The notes below the pieces were generated by a model that saw only the letters and a list, made by a program, of their open reading frames with translations, ran no database searches and was not told the DNA's origin. Below, piece after piece: positions 48,969 to 62,198 of a DNA stretch of 64,000 nt; the first letter of the stretch is position 1; each line of letters opens with the position of its first letter. The stretch comes from Sipunculus nudus (Eukaryota; Annelida; Sipuncula; Golfingiida; Sipunculidae), in assembly GCA_026874595.1 (NCBI GenBank), contig CM049309.1, positions 68,368,926-68,432,925 on the forward strand. The letters run 5' to 3'. The translations under genes were made by a program, and so were the position numbers.

Positions 48969-49197
48969 GGCGGATCCAGGAGTTAAGACAACGAGCGGTC
49001 CAACCGAGGAGGACCTTAATGACGACACCTAGAAATAGGTCCCCAGGTCGGGAAAAGGCGAGGTCCAGGCCGCAACCATTGTTCTGAAACCCTTAAAAAT
49101 GATCGTTGGCTGAAAACGGAGGGGTGGGGGATGGGGCTGGGGGGGGGGGGGGGGTTGGGGGGAGGGGGAGTCCTCCCCTCCTCTGGATCCGCTTCTG
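48969..49197. mobile_element. Small element with GCGGATCCAG inverted ends
   Basis: GGGCGGATCCAGG at about 48969 faces CTCTGGATCCGCTT at about 49183-49197. Between them lies a G-tract region (49138-49155). No protein is encoded; it resembles a MITE. Confidence 0.55.
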
Positions 49198-49915
49198 TAA
49201 ACGTTAAAGTCACATTAAAAATACATTAACTTAAATGTATGGAATCGCAAAGGGTTGAAAACCGCAAACTCGTGAAGAAATCGATGAGATGAAATTTATC
49301 TGTAGCGGTATGGAGAGTCTTCACGGAAAAGTATTGAAAGAAGTCAAGAAAAATGAGAGCATCCAGTACCAACACCTTTTTGTTGCTAGATTATTGATCC
49401 ATATAAAAAAAGGTTCAGTTAGCAAAGTAATCCGCGGAACAAATAAAAGCTTCATTTCTTCTGCAAACAATTAAGTAAATTTACTTACTCATAATCTCCA
49501 AGGTAATTTCCTGACCATTGCTAGTATATTCTTTTTATCCCATTCATGCGATGACCTTTTTGTCAGCGATTGACCTAATATGGAGGGATTTTTTATCGTT
49601 GGTGAAATTCAATAGAACACATGAGATTTTGAAATTCCTGGGATTACAAGATTTAGGAATTGAGAGTAGCCTCGGGCAAAATATCTGTCGGCTTATCCAT
49701 TGTTCACCTACTTGAAAACAAATTAATTACAGCAAATATAATTACCGACACAATCCTGAAATATCTCGAGTTTTGTGTGTTTAGTTAAGCGCTTTAATAA
49801 GGTTTTTCTATGTTACGGTCCAGTATATTAGGTTTGAATTAATGTGGAATTCATGCCTTTCAGCCGGCACGTTAACAATTAATTTTGTAAAAGCTTAAAG
49901 TTAAATCTGTTAAAA

Positions 49916-49920
<5 letters not shown>

Positions 49921-49961
<41 letters not shown>
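49921..49961. repeat. (AG)n microsatellite followed by a G-run
   Basis: Sixteen AG units and then nine G residues, with further GA and CAGA units to about 50000. Confidence 0.95.
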
Positions 49962-50339
49962 AGAGAGAAGCAGACAGACAGACAAAGAGACACACAGACA
50001 GAATCAGGTGTTGCCGGTTACAGTTTGTCATCCCCGTGTCCCTTATTATAGCTGAAAGAAGCCAGATTTCAAGGATGTCGGTTCTTCCGCTGCTTCTGCT
50101 TAGGAGGCTATGTTTTCTCCCGTGTTTATTTATTAGTTTGAACCTGTATTTAACAACTAGCAGGATTGCACAAGCAATACCACACCGATTTCCACGGATA
50201 AACTATTTTTGTAGAAGACTAGGAAAGGAATATATAGCGGATTCGGATAAACTAACAGATCCAGTATATTGTTTCAGCTTGGCGGAATCATGCGCTCTAT
50301 TCAGTGACCTTCTAATTTCTGCTTCAGTTTGATCGCACA

Positions 50340-53300
50340 TGTAGAGTCATAAAATCATCTGTAGCTACCTGTGCAACGTAAACGATTTTTCTTCTGACTA
50401 TACATGAATTTTCTAGTATTGAACGCACGCGTTCACTAATAATTTAACATCTTTGAAGTTTTGGGACGGTTCAGTGAACACTGAAATGACAAAACTTTCA
50501 AGAGTCAATGGCTACGTTTATAATGTATAATTTAGTAGATTGCGCTTCAGTTTGAAAATAGCGTATTTTCCGGGGGCAGAATAAATGGTCTCCTTCATCG
50601 TCCTGCATGAAGGAGAATTTCAAGCACTGGAATAAAAAAAAATTGGCTTCATGGTTGAATACCATACATGGTGGGTACCATGTAACAATTAAATGAAAGC
50701 ATCTCCCCCCTTGTACCTAAACAATTTTCTCGGCTGCTCATTTGACGTTAATTTCATCTGACGGTTGTCAATATAACTTAGTGAAATACAAAGTGACTCT
50801 TATTTCGTTTAAACTGCTTGACAAATGATTCATGAATTTTTCATAAGTTTTTAAAGCTTCTCCAAACAACTTAAATGTTTGTGAATACTTTTGGCTACTT
50901 GATGTCTGGGTGTAGTAATCCATAACAACATTAAATCGAGCAAATCATAATTACCATCACAATTTGCTTGCCTTGTTTAATGACAATGGATCACTGTGCC
51001 TTCTTAAGCGGAATAATATTATTTTTATCGTACTTGCCTACAGAGTTTTTGTAGATCTATAGCTATTAATAAACTCTACAAATAATGAAACGTACAGAAA
51101 ATATGCATATTTCTAGATTTTCTTAACACACCTGACGAGTATATGTCTTGACGACATGCATATACATGTAATCCTAATGTACAATTTAATAATTATCAAA
51201 ATTTATATAAAGTGTCATACCATTTAGTATCAAGATAGATCAGTAATCCACCAGTACCTTAGAATTTCGTTATTGATAAGCAATTAGGCAAGAATGTAAA
51301 GCTGTATTTTTTTATCTCTTCTTCTTCAGTAAAGTTAAGTAAAGTGCAACAAATGAAAAGCAGATTAAGACGTGTTCGTGTGAACAAGTAGCCTTTATTC
51401 CCTACCAAATAGTTATATATAAAATAGGAAAAAATTGAAAACCCATATTAAACCTGGTTCAAAACTCGGAAATACTAAAAGACATAAAAGTAAGAAAAAG
51501 TTCAAGACAAAAGTCGGTGTAGGCTGTAAAGAACAAAATACCATATTCCCAACACTCGGTCATGCATGGTTATATTTATAGATATCACCCGTATTTTTAA
51601 CCATACTATATTCTTAAACAGGTTTGCGTTTCAACAGTTTTTTTTTTCAGTATGGCGAGCCACACCCTTCCATATACATTTTATTAAGTGCATGGTGTTC
51701 AGATTATAAAACAACATTGCAATTTTGAAGTCACACTAACGCATAATTAGCAATACAGCAATTGCGAGACCATGTACATGAACAGCACTGACTGGGCGGC
51801 TAAGGTAAAAGATCCCGGCTTGGTGACATAAAACGTGGAATAAAAAAACACCAATTATATGTGCCACATTTACATAAACTGGCATTAATGGTATAGCTAA
51901 AGGAAATCCGTTAGGTTTTTGCGAAGAGAAATTTCTATCGGAGGCGTAGTCATGGTATAACATCTGAAAAGTGAGCAAATGAAAAGAACAAGAAAAATAA
52001 TAAATGGTACTTACTAACTTGTCTTTCTCGGTATATTTGTATTTGAATCCCTTGGAATGTTTATGTTCAGTTAATTGTCAAGGAAAGTGGAATTATCTGA
52101 AACGTGCTAGTAAGATCAGTAATACAGTTTGTCCAAGGAGCAAAGGAAATGGTATCCTGTTGTCATGTTGACAATACAAATGTCTGTGAATTGATGAACA
52201 CAGACACAGCAGATATACCTTGTCAATGAGCCAATGTCTTCACTACAAAGGCCCGGATTGTTTTTCGTATCCTCAGATGTAACGTGAGTTTTAAACTCCG
52301 AACGGGGTGAAAATGATCAATAGTTCTCGTCAGGTGTACCGCAGGGCTTTTATACCATACAAGGCGAAATACTTCTTGACGGCATTAACTTCATTGTGGA
52401 CTCCATGTAGAGACTTTGTTTAATAATGCAAAATGAAAACCTAGTGTATATAAATTTATTTAATTCGTAAACTCTTATCAATCTATGAAGAAAACATGTA
52501 GCGCCCATTGGACATTGGTTGAGACGTTATTATTTCGAACCGTTTAATGCATAATCGGAGTATATAATTATCAGATGCAAACGAAACATTAATGAAAATA
52601 AACTTAAGAGACAATCGTATTTCATATATTCTCAGATTAAAAATATTAAAGATTTCCAATTAAGTGAAAAAAGTTCTCCGTGGTATTAGATTTAAAAAAA
52701 AAATAAACATAAATCTTTAAAAGGATGTGCACCGTATCACTTTATCCATAGTCGCATTTTTCAACAGGAATATGCATTTTTCTCCCAGCATGCACCATTT
52801 CCTTAGAGACAAGAAATATATCGCAGAGGGTAAATATCTCTCGAACATTTCCCTTGTTTTTGCTTAGGAAAAAAAACCCCAAAGAATTATCATGTCCTAT
52901 TCGTCGTCTCGAGACCCATCTCCAGACCAGTTTCTCGCGGTCTCGGTCGGTCTGAGCTCGGACTTAGTCTCGAAACAAAATAATCTATCCTGGTCTCGAA
53001 CTCGGGTCTCAATTCAAGCCAGAGAGAGATCTAGTTGAACCGACGTGACCTCATACGGCTGGCTTATTGACCGGCGCACTGAACCTTCCCACATCAGTTG
53101 GATACAGCTTCTTACATCACCTGTCTAAATATTAGTGTATCGCTGAAAGCTACTGGCTCATGTGAAACAGTAATGTATAGAAATTCCACAGTCACACGGT
53201 CTTTAGGATAATCTGATTTTCATTATTATTTTCTAATTGTACTATGATACCCATTCTCCTGGAAGGAATTCGGTGGGCTCTTTCTTGCATGGCCCTAAGA

Positions 53301-56300
53301 CATCACCCTGGGCACGAGTTTTCTCTTAAATTTCTTCCAGATTATCCCTTACGTTGGATGGTCTCATCATATAGATATCACCTTATTCGGCACTTTTCTC
53401 TATAAAATAAGACAAAATCCTGTTTCAGAATGACCGTTCAGAAGACAAATTGCTCTTCCTTAATAATATTTAATTTATGGCAACAGAAAGCCTACTTGTT
53501 AAACATCGAATTGAGATCGACAAACAGGTGTAGAAAAGTTTATGTCGTACATTTTTGTCACGAAGTCTGTCTTCATGCATCAAGGACTAACAGGTGTCTT
53601 ATAAGCTCACGTGTAGAGGGGGCACATGGGGTCTTTTCCGCTTATCGTCCATCAAGTTCCTTAGATTGCCGTAACGAACAAAGTGTCTTTGAATGCGAAC
53701 TGAACAATATGTTAATTGCACTTGTCCAGTATTTGGTCCGGGCCAACATGAGTTAATGCTCAGTGTTAAAATAAAAGTGGGCAGAAATCGATGGCAGCAC
53801 TGTAGTTATTAAAAGGACCAACCCTCTTTGACCATACGTGATTGTTTTAAACGTCTTGGAAATAAATTTAAGAAATTTAAGATTTTACAGGCTTTTCACC
53901 GGTTTGATATAATGTTTTAGTACTGTATGTTGATACATCTGTTTATTATAACAATAAAATAAATTTTGTACTGTAGGTCGCCATCTTGATTTATACTATT
54001 ATATTGAATTTTGTCCCGCCGTTTTTTTTATTGCACCTCGTGTTAGTTTATTTCTAATGTGATTAGGCGTAAGGAAATGGTTCTGAATGGAATCTAGACA
54101 CATATTATTATATATCAGGAAACACTATATTTCATGTATATACCTATTTAGGCCTAGTAAAATAATCGACACCATTAAATTATTAATACAGAGCTATAAT
54201 AGTGAAAATCATGATATTGTATGAACTTATGATATTTAATGAAACGATCATGGCTTTTTGTATTCTGTATTATGGGTTTAACCCTTGAATATTTAATCTG
54301 GTTTCTTGTATGGGAAGATTCCGGATGCTTGGATTCATCGGAGACCAAATGCTTATATTTACCTGCAAGTTACTTATTTTTTTTCCCTAAAATATATTCC
54401 TAACATTCAATCATTACTAAACAACCGTTGGACAGATTTCCGAAATCCAAAATCGGCAAAAGGTGTTTCATCAACCAAGATACTTTGAACAACTAATCAA
54501 CAGTTCTTGTACGATGGGAAATAAAATAACAAACACCTTGGGGAGCAAAAGGTAATTCTTGTAATCACAACACGACAACACGTATATGTTAGACACAGTT
54601 GAGAAACAAATGAAAGATCACATACATAGATGAGATATAACACTTGAGAGTAGTAAACCTAGGGTGGAAACAGAAAGTAAATTGCACTTTGATATACCAG
54701 AAATACACTTTAAGTTGATAATAGGGGTGCAAAGGAAACTTTAATTTTAAAAAATACGGTTTAATACGTTCCGTGTCCACAGAGCACAGTACTTGACTCG
54801 CAGGAAATACATCCCAACTTGGAGAAGATAACAATTAGATAGCTATAGTTCAAGACCTTTAACAGTTAAATAAAATACAATATAAAAACAATGGCCTCAC
54901 CTACTGAGTAAAGATGTATTCCCCATTTTTCCTGACTTGCAAATGAACATTGCAAACAGTGTTTCATGATCTTTTTTCCTATATATAAATGTATTATGAA
55001 CCTTTTGAGCCTTAGTATGTGCTATACATGTGGCTATTTAAAATTCAGGCGATCAAAGTGTTGCGGTGTTATTTATTTAGGTTCACAGTATTGAGTGTAT
55101 ATGGATGAATGCATTCGGCTATGTTTGCAGGATCAAACAGACTTGAAACTCAATGGTCATAAATTTGACCATAGGATACAGTTTCCGCGTATGCCAAAAG
55201 CAGTGCTGCCACTCTGGATATAATGGGAAAAAAATGTATGAAATCATACAAGAAAAAGTACAATTAAAAATCAATGACAAATAGCGCAATTATGTACAAT
55301 TAAACAGCATGCGATACTTCTAAACAAGCTGCAGGCATGGAAGTGAATATATCCAGTGTATTCCATATATCAAAGAAATACTGTAAAACTTTGGTAAAAA
55401 AAAAAAAAAAAAGCATCGCTAATCCTGCTCTCATTTGGTTCAAGTAAACAGCCTGTAATCACCACCTGAAGATGATTATTTTAGAGAAAAAAGTACAAAA
55501 AAGTATTTCTCCCTGAAAAAAAAGTATATAAAAAGTATAAAAAGAAGTCTTATGAAAAATGCAAGTCCCTTTCATAGTATCCAGAGGCAGTATTGCAAAG
55601 GTACGTACTTTAAGGATTTGCACCTTTGGAAACCTGTATAATGTACAATTATTATTGAGCACAGTGCATTCAATAACAAGACGGTAAAACGAGGATAGAT
55701 ATGGAACATCTGTTAGAAAACGCTGTAACGCCCAAACAGTTTCAAACTATGTGAATTTGGATTAATTAGTCCATGCGATAAACTTCAATAATCAAAAGAC
55801 AGTGCATTTAGTGACCTCTAAAACTGGGCCCCTAAATGAAAATTGTGTCCTCGAAATACAATATCGACATGTTTATGAGAGGCGAGCGAAGTGTGTTTAG
55901 TTACACACTTTTATCTTTGTAGCCTATTTAATTTGATCTATTGAAAATGAAAATAAATATTTAATGTTTCCCTTGGAACAAAAAATGCAAAGGGACAGTC
56001 ACAATGGGATATAATTATTTCATTTGAGTGTCACACGATTGAGGAACATGCTTAGTCCATTTGAAACACACATTACAAAGAGGTAATAATGATCTATTAC
56101 ACCAGTAACGCAAAATAAAGCAAGTATGCTCTGGTCGAAAAGTGACAAAAAAAACTGAGATGCAATATCGACCAGCATTGCTGCTTTTACCGTGATGTTT
56201 GTTAAAACACCACATTTGATTCAACAACACGGTCTAGCCGTAAAAAGGGACAGAAAACGTTTGGAAAATAATGAACCATAACCTTGCTTTCCCCGCAAAT

Positions 56301-56640
56301 GTCAAAATGCTTTTTCATTAGACGTGATCGACCCAAACAACATGACGTTTGTTGGTCGTTATTTCCAGCAGGACGGGTGTGGTCGTTTCTCCTTGAACCC
56401 GCAAGAGGTCGCATCGATCCGCTTTCGGCTCACACACAGGCCATAACCAACACTGCTTTCATGCGTGACGGGGCCACACGTCTACGGCGGAAATGGTATA
56501 TAAATTTATATGGCTCAATCTATCATATAAAAATGTAGGGATAATTTTGTTGCACATGCTGGGTAAAACAAAACAATATTTAACGAAAATCTAACCGGAA
56601 ATCACGTTCAGAAAAAAAAGATGTTTTCAAGAGAGCATAT
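50340..56640. other. Region without recognised genes
   Basis: No convincing host exon or transposon protein was found. Reading frames here are short and featureless. A GGTCTCG/CGAGACC-rich patch lies at 52896-53015. Confidence 0.55.
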
Positions 56641-56679
56641 AAGACACGGTCGTTAACAGTAGCGTAGAAGTTTTTTTTT

Positions 56680-56780
56680 CTTTGGGGGGGGGGGGGGGGT
56701 TATGATACAGCGACAATATTCACGCTTGCGCGAAAGTGGGGGAGGGGGGATGTCTGAAGGGGGATGTGCCCCCTTAGAAG
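56680..56780. repeat. G-tract low-complexity segment
   Basis: A run of about 17 G (56683-56699) and a G-rich segment to 56770 precede a T-run. Similar to the G/C tracts of the elements at 49138 and 61264. Confidence 0.6.
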
Positions 56781-57805
56781 CTGGAATTTTTTTTTTCAAA
56801 GTTCATTGGTGCAATTTGATGAATACTTTTATTTACATTTTGATTAAAATGAACATACGACTTATCATTGTATATGACATTTTTGTAGGATAATGAATGA
56901 GTACAGTATAAACTTGGGCTTTAACAATTAGCCCTATAGACTGTAGTGAGATTTTTTGTTTTTTTGTTTTACTTTTGTTTACAGAGATTACTTTAATAAA
57001 TGCGTGGCAATAATGATGGCTGTTTCCTTTGTGGTGTCGCCAGGACGTTACACGGGCACAATTCACAACATAAAACCGAGAAAATTTCAGGCACTTCCTA
57101 CTGAGATATCATTAAGTCCAACATGTCAAGGACCTTTTAATTGTCATTATTAATTCATTTCATAAAGAAGTTCAAAGTCCGTAATAATAGCCATACTGAT
57201 CGCCATGAAACTTAATTTATTCAGAGAAATAACTTCAGCAGTTTCACAACACTGATAATGCCACCTTTATGTTTTCCCCACTGTTAATCAAACAAATGTT
57301 TTAAACTGAAAAGGTAATATAAGAGGAAAGTTCATTCAAACATGTGTTGTTGTCTGGAGGAATGATAGCCCTGCAGTTTCTTAATGTGCGACATACTGAC
57401 ATTATAAGCCCACTGACAGTGAACATTCACACTAAAACAAATATTTCTCAGCAATCCTGAAAGTTGGTGTGCTTACTGATCAGTCATGTTTTTTGTCACC
57501 AAATACTACTGGCACCTACAGTTGCCGTTATGTTAAGGCAAACAGTTAATTTTGACGGGTGTCACGGATCAATAAAATCTCATTTATTATAAATCTGTAT
57601 ATTTTTATCTGAAAGTCCATACTTATCATTTCTCAGCAAAGCTTGCATAGTTGAAGATCAACAATGTGATCCTGGGTAACCTCACATCTACTACAACTTG
57701 ATGTTTGCACATTTTATTGTTGTTTTCAATGCTTTGAGTTACTGAAAGGTGCGACAAAGCACATCAAATAAATAGTTTCAAGAAACCAGAAATATTCAAT
57801 TAATC

Positions 57806-58130
57806 AGAACGGCTTCTGTTGCTCAGGGGTAAAGCGCAGGACTCAAAGCCGGGAGATTGTGAGTTAGAATCTTAGTCGAGGCGGTGAGATTTCTCACGGT
57901 GTACCCCCACACAGGGTGAGCGCTCTGCAGGCTTAATGGGGAGACTGTGTCAAACAGTCATGTTTCATTCACAAACGAGTGTGCCTTTCGGGGGTTCCTC
58001 GGTGTTATGACCCAGCAATGGGGATGACACACACCCGGACCCGCAGGAGAGGTACACCGACCCTGGTTGACACCAGGATGACCGGGTATAAGCTCCTGTC
58101 ATGTAGTCCGAAACCGAAATGGAACTCTGC
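57806..58130 (+). mobile_element. tRNA-derived SINE-like element
   Basis: TTGCTCAGGGG at 57819-57829 matches 10 of 11 bases of the Pol III A box, and AGTTAGAATCT at 57862-57872 matches 8 of 11 of the B box, separated by a tRNA-like GCGCAGGACTCAAAGCCGGG. About 250 bp of GC-richer sequence follows, unlike its AT-rich surroundings. No poly(A) tail is obvious, so the right boundary is a guess. Confidence 0.55.
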
Positions 58131-59980
58131 AGATGTACAAAGTAATAGTTAAGCAAGCATTAATCAAAATGGGAAGCAGTTATCTCCACCCTCCAAAAAA
58201 TAATCCGAAATATGAATATTTGCCTGTCCATGCCTGATAAACATAAAGTTAGAAGAATTTTTTCCCTAATATTTGCGAATACATTTGCAGACATACTTGC
58301 AACATATTCGCCCAATATGCAAACAGATTTGAAGAATAACAGATGCATGAAGCTAGGAGTTACTATATATCGCCAATAATGCTTGAATGTGATTTGATTC
58401 AACATACACTTAAATAACAGAGAGGTCATGCCATCTTTGTGTGTTTTATTTCATTTTTGATACTTGGGATTATTATGGTTATCTGTTGAATTTCGCTTAC
58501 ATACAAAAGACGGGTGACCAATTATTATTATTGTTATTTTAACATAGAGAAATTCATTATTCTAAAAGGTAAATATGACATGCAGACAAAACGTAATATA
58601 TATTAATAAATATATATTATTTTCACATAATAATGTTCCTCATTAAAAGTAAGTCAACAGATATATAACTATCAAACTTAAAAATGCTTCGATTTGGCAT
58701 AAAATAAATCATGTCAGTGTACACAACCCTTCACTGTGAACATGTGACTTGTTGTAGGTATAAGATCTGAGGACAGAAGTGCATAACTTAGCCAGATACT
58801 CCCTATGATATCCAAATAATTCTATCACAAAAATTATGCTATATCTTATTTTTGGTAAACCCATAAGACATTGCAAAATATTTCTAGTATCAAGATTTTT
58901 CACATCACTTCCACATATTATCTTAGAAATCTCTTTAGAAAACCCATTTGAATTATTGGCAATTGATGTGAACTTCTCAGGAGGATGTTTTGTGAAGTTG
59001 TATACATTGAATCATTTTTTAAATTTGTTAAATACATATCTTAGGAAGAAATATGCTACACTTATTAAGCAAGCAGATTTTCTCTACTTATGATCTTGTA
59101 AAGCATATGATCTTTTGTTTGCTTATTAGATGATTGGTTTACAATTTGTCTATGATAATGATCACCGGCATGCAAGGGTTTAATGATTTACAAAATAATT
59201 GGTTTTGTTCTTTGATATAGTTCAGGCATAGGCGGCTAGCTATTAGGCGCTGTTATGCTAAAGGTGACAAACCCTGGTTAACTAATGTGGAAATTTACAG
59301 ATTTATGTTTCTTTCAGCATATTTGTGGGTTTTCCCTTTTCCATTTTTTAAAATCCAAGTATTTTGGTAGCAAAAACTGAAGATATGCCATTTTAATTAT
59401 GAATTCTGTGGCATGGTTTTTAAGTGTGAAAATCCACATTTAATCCCACACACAGTCATAACATTGGGGTATAATACAATTGGCCATACCCCCCTTGTCA
59501 AATATTTGGGGGTATATATACCCCTATCCCACGGAATCTACGCCTATGGTCGTTAACAAAATCAAAGTAAAATTCCACGGTACCATAAAAAGAAATTTTC
59601 AAGGGTCATATATAATCACAGTAAACATCTTGTTGAAATTCAGGTTATAGAAAAGTCTCTAAAAACATATCAAGTCAAAATTCACGTGCAGAAAACATAT
59701 TTCCAAGAACACCTTAGGGCTAGGTTAATCATATGATGTACGTGTTTAACTTAATTTGTAACTTCACTTTTGTAACTACCGTGTTTACATGTCACGGTAG
59801 GATTTATTACTAATTTTTCCACACTTGCAAGATTGCCCTGATAATAAGAATGAACCTAAGTAGAGTCGTTATTATGATGAGACCATAAGAGAGACAGAAG
59901 TCACCGATAAAATTCATTTATTTACTCGTGGCCACAAAAAGCTGTTTTTCATTCTGCGAAGGCCTATAACCAGAAGTTTT

Positions 59981-60752
59981 AGAACAGCATAAATCCAGAA
60001 TTTCATCTGCACATTTTCTATTTACCACTGCATAAACAGGGTTCAACCAAGTACACGTTGGAACATACCCCGGAATAATCCAGAAACCATAAAACCTATC
60101 GAGAAGATATTGGGGTCGAATCACTAGGTCAACTGGTAACTATTGGTTCATCGCCAGGTCGTTTGAAACATATAACATGACCGATAAATAAGACGGTAAT
60201 ACGGTGTAATCATTTGTAAAATTACAAGTGATAACACGGTATAACCTTTTTATTTTTGGGTCGTTTGACCTAATTATAAAGATTGTATTACAAATACGGA
60301 TTCAATCACCTGTCATTTAAGTCAATGGCTTGCGGGTGTTGATGGAAATTTTAGAACAGCAAAAATCCAGAATTTCAACTGCACATTTTCTATTTACCGC
60401 TGCTTAACCAGGGTTCAACCAAGTACACGTTGAAACATACCCCGGAATAATCCAGAAACCATATAACCAGTCGAGAAGATATTGGGGTCGAATTACTAGG
60501 TCAACTGGTAACTATTGGTTCATCGCAAGCTCGTTTCTAGCATATAACATGACCTATAAATAAGACGGTAAAACCGTGTTATCATTTGTAATATTACAAG
60601 TGATAACACGGTATAACCTTTTTATTATTGTGTCGTTTGACCTGATTTCGGCGCAGTATCTCTTAGAACATTGGAGATATGAAGACTGTATTACAAATAA
60701 GGATTCAATCGCCTGTGATTTAGGTCAATGGCTGGCGGGTGTTGGTGGAGTC
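59981..60752. repeat. 372-bp tandem duplication
   Basis: Copy 1 starts AGAACAGCATAAATCCAG at 59981 and copy 2 starts AGAACAGCAAAAATCCAG at 60353. They remain similar to about 60752 (CAATGGCTGGCGGGTGTTGG). Copy 2 has a short insertion with TTTCGGCGCAGTATCTC. Several substitutions show it is not recent. Confidence 0.92.
60574..60611. repeat. 38-bp near-perfect palindrome
   Basis: CCGTGTTATCA at 60574 pairs with TGATAACACGG ending at 60611, and the centre TTTGTAATATTACAAG is itself palindromic apart from one base. The matching part of copy 1 (about 60196-60240) is less perfect. Confidence 0.9.
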
Positions 60753-61359
60753 CCCAGATCATCACATACTGCCGCAAATCGGAGTCGGTTTGCCTTTCGG
60801 TGCAAAATGAAAGTTGGTTATCTAGCAAAAGTTTTGCAGGCGTAAGTTGTCTGGGTGCATTGCACTGTGGAATTAATAATTGATTTTCCAAGGTGCTTTT
60901 TTGTGTTGTATCTTTAGCTGGTAAATGATTCAGAGTCGTGGGCCCTAACAGCCTGGTAACAGTTTAACATGCGTAAAAACGATGAATATTTAATCTGGCA
61001 TCAGTTTGTAAACAGAATTTACATTTAGCCACCTAAATATACTGGTACATTGTTTTGAAATTTTAACAGTGCCGCCACTATGCAGGCTTCCCAATAGGTT
61101 TTGTGAATTTTATCTAAGGTTTTATGCAATTTTTTTGTCAAATTTTATGCTTTTTTTATGCTCCAGGTAATCACCTATTATATGTTAGTTTGTGCCCTTT
61201 TTCGCGATTTCAAACACTAATTAAAAATAATGAGAATGGGAAAATACAGAACTCTGGCGTGGCTGGGGGGGGGGGAGGGGGCGCAGGGGGCCATGCCCCC
61301 CCCCCCCCCGGGTCGCATCCAGTACTCGCCGTCCTTTCGGAATTTCAATTAAGCTAATA

Positions 61360-61362
<3 letters not shown>

Positions 61363-61408
<46 letters not shown>
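61363..61408. repeat. (TA)n microsatellite
   Basis: About 23 TA units between the G/C tracts (61264-61310) and the AGTGGCGGATCC end. Confidence 0.95.
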
Positions 61409-61411
<3 letters not shown>

Positions 61412-61430
61412 TTAAATTGCCTTTGCTGTA

Positions 61431-62056
61431 AGTGGCGGATCCGATGGGTGCGCCTTCGGCGCGCGTCCCCCGCTGAGCTGCAATATCTCTCCTTTTATCG
61501 AATTTCCCAAATTTCGTGATTAATTTTCGATTTTTTCATATTTCTTTTTATTAATTAGCAAATAGATTTTTTCAATGTTATCTGCAGTTTAATACTTTCA
61601 AATTCATCAGTTGAGGATGAGGATATTTGTGAACAGCTGCAGAGCACCAGACCCTGCAGGGTTGGGGTCGACCGTGAACAAACTCACGGCTCCTCTGGTG
61701 ATCTCGCGATCTATGCTCTAAGGAGTCTTGTGTGCTCTCGAGACCACGGACGCGTATCCCGGTAAAATACAAAGTTTAAGGCAAAAAAATAAAAAATAAA
61801 AGGCATGGATCTTAGGCAGCGCCCGCGTCAATTTTTACCCCCCCCCCCCCCCATCAATTTTTTTATTATTTCATCTTTCAAGAAGATAAAATAATACAAA
61901 TTTTACCCCCCCCCCCCCATCAATTTTTTTTATTATTTCATCTTTCAAGAAGATAAAATAATACAACTTTTGATAAGATGTCCTTTGTTATGTAGGACTT
62001 TTACCTGTTTAGCAAATAATTCTGTTATTTCATGCTTTTCCCTGGTCATAATAGTC

Positions 62057-62092
<36 letters not shown>

Positions 62093-62198
62093 TACATACA
62101 TATACATGTATATATAACAGTATTCATAGTACCTATACATGTATATTAGCCCCCCCCCCCCCCCCCCCCTCCGTTTTCGAATATCTGGATCCGCCACT
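61431..62198. mobile_element. Element with AGTGGCGGATCC inverted ends
   Basis: AGTGGCGGATCC at 61431-61442 is exactly inverted as GGATCCGCCACT at 62187-62198. Inside are C-runs, an (AAT)n array (62057-62092) and two nearly identical copies of a segment with ATTTCATCTTTCAAGAAGAT (about 61868 and 61935). No transposase is encoded. Confidence 0.6.
62057..62092. repeat. (AAT)n microsatellite
   Basis: Twelve AAT units; accounts for an Asn-run and an Ile-run in overlapping frames. Confidence 0.95.

Noticed and set aside
53430-53756. 108-codon plus-strand frame
   Set aside because: No domain, signal or splice context; treated as chance.
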